DNA of 5,436 nucleotides from DATLAN01 sp035527455 (GTDB taxonomy: Bacteria > Planctomycetota > Planctomycetia > Pirellulales > Thermoguttaceae): contig DATLAN010000519.1 in NCBI GenBank assembly GCA_035527455.1, positions 1 through 5,436 on the forward strand. The letters run 5' to 3'. Shown here piece by piece: positions 5,404 through 5,436 of this stretch (position 1 is its first letter; each line of letters begins with the position of its first letter). Both the position numbers and the translations under genes were made by a program. The notes under the pieces were generated by a model that searched no databases, was not told where the DNA came from, and saw nothing but the letters and a program-made list of their open reading frames with translations.

Positions 5404-5426
5404 GTAGCCATCTCGCTCCGCGAGAT
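5404..5426 (+). repeat. REP-like palindrome D (GTAG-CC + ATCTCGC-TCC-GCGAGAT)
   Basis: GTAG at 5404-5407, two bases, then a perfect 7-bp stem (5410-5416 with 5420-5426) and a TCC loop. The layout is that of copies A-C but the stem sequence is unrelated, so it would be a second REP family. The first G of GTAG is also the last base of the MITE's right target duplication. The remaining bases 5427-5436 show nothing identifiable. Confidence 0.5.
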
Positions 5427-5436
5427 GAAGCCACGT

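Noticed and set aside
5223..5411. 62-aa minus-strand frame upstream of the oxidoreductase gene
   Set aside because: It lies almost wholly in the MITE and crosses its inverted repeats, so its sequence is dictated by the palindromes. It has no recognisable domain.

Overview
The window looks like chromosomal DNA from a GC-rich planctomycete, most likely of the Pirellulales type. That is an inference from protein style, not from a marker gene: a Tat-exported Gfo/Idh/MocA oxidoreductase with the long bacterial C-terminal domain, an exported HEAT-repeat protein, and an exported double-thioredoxin protein, all separated by wide spacers.

All four genes lie on the minus strand, so transcription runs right to left. 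From the right edge: a 328-bp non-coding stretch (5109-5436) with a hairpin cut off by a 180-bp MITE-like element and a plausible promoter; the Gfo/Idh/MocA oxidoreductase (3822-5099); a spacer with a roughly 110-bp dispersed repeat; the HEAT-repeat protein (1680-3656); a spacer with three REP-like hairpins and a 12-bp tandem repeat; the double-redoxin protein (350-1480); a spacer with a G-rich heptamer array and the second, inverted copy of the dispersed repeat; and the 5' end of a secreted protein gene that leaves the window at base 1.

Three products carry Sec-type signal peptides and one a twin-arginine signal, so all four are expected outside the cytoplasm or in its membrane. The spacers (about 165-200 bp) are too wide for a tightly coupled operon, and nothing ties the four into one pathway. 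The gene content is ordinary for the group. I found no new defence, secretion or biosynthetic system.

The unusual content is in the non-coding DNA. Every spacer is occupied by structured repeats: a MITE with nested inverted repeats and a perfect 6-bp target duplication; hairpins preceded by GTAG, as in REP elements, one of which supplies a stop codon; a repeat pair whose terminal hairpins differ in sequence but keep their pairing; and a G-quadruplex-capable array touching a stop codon.
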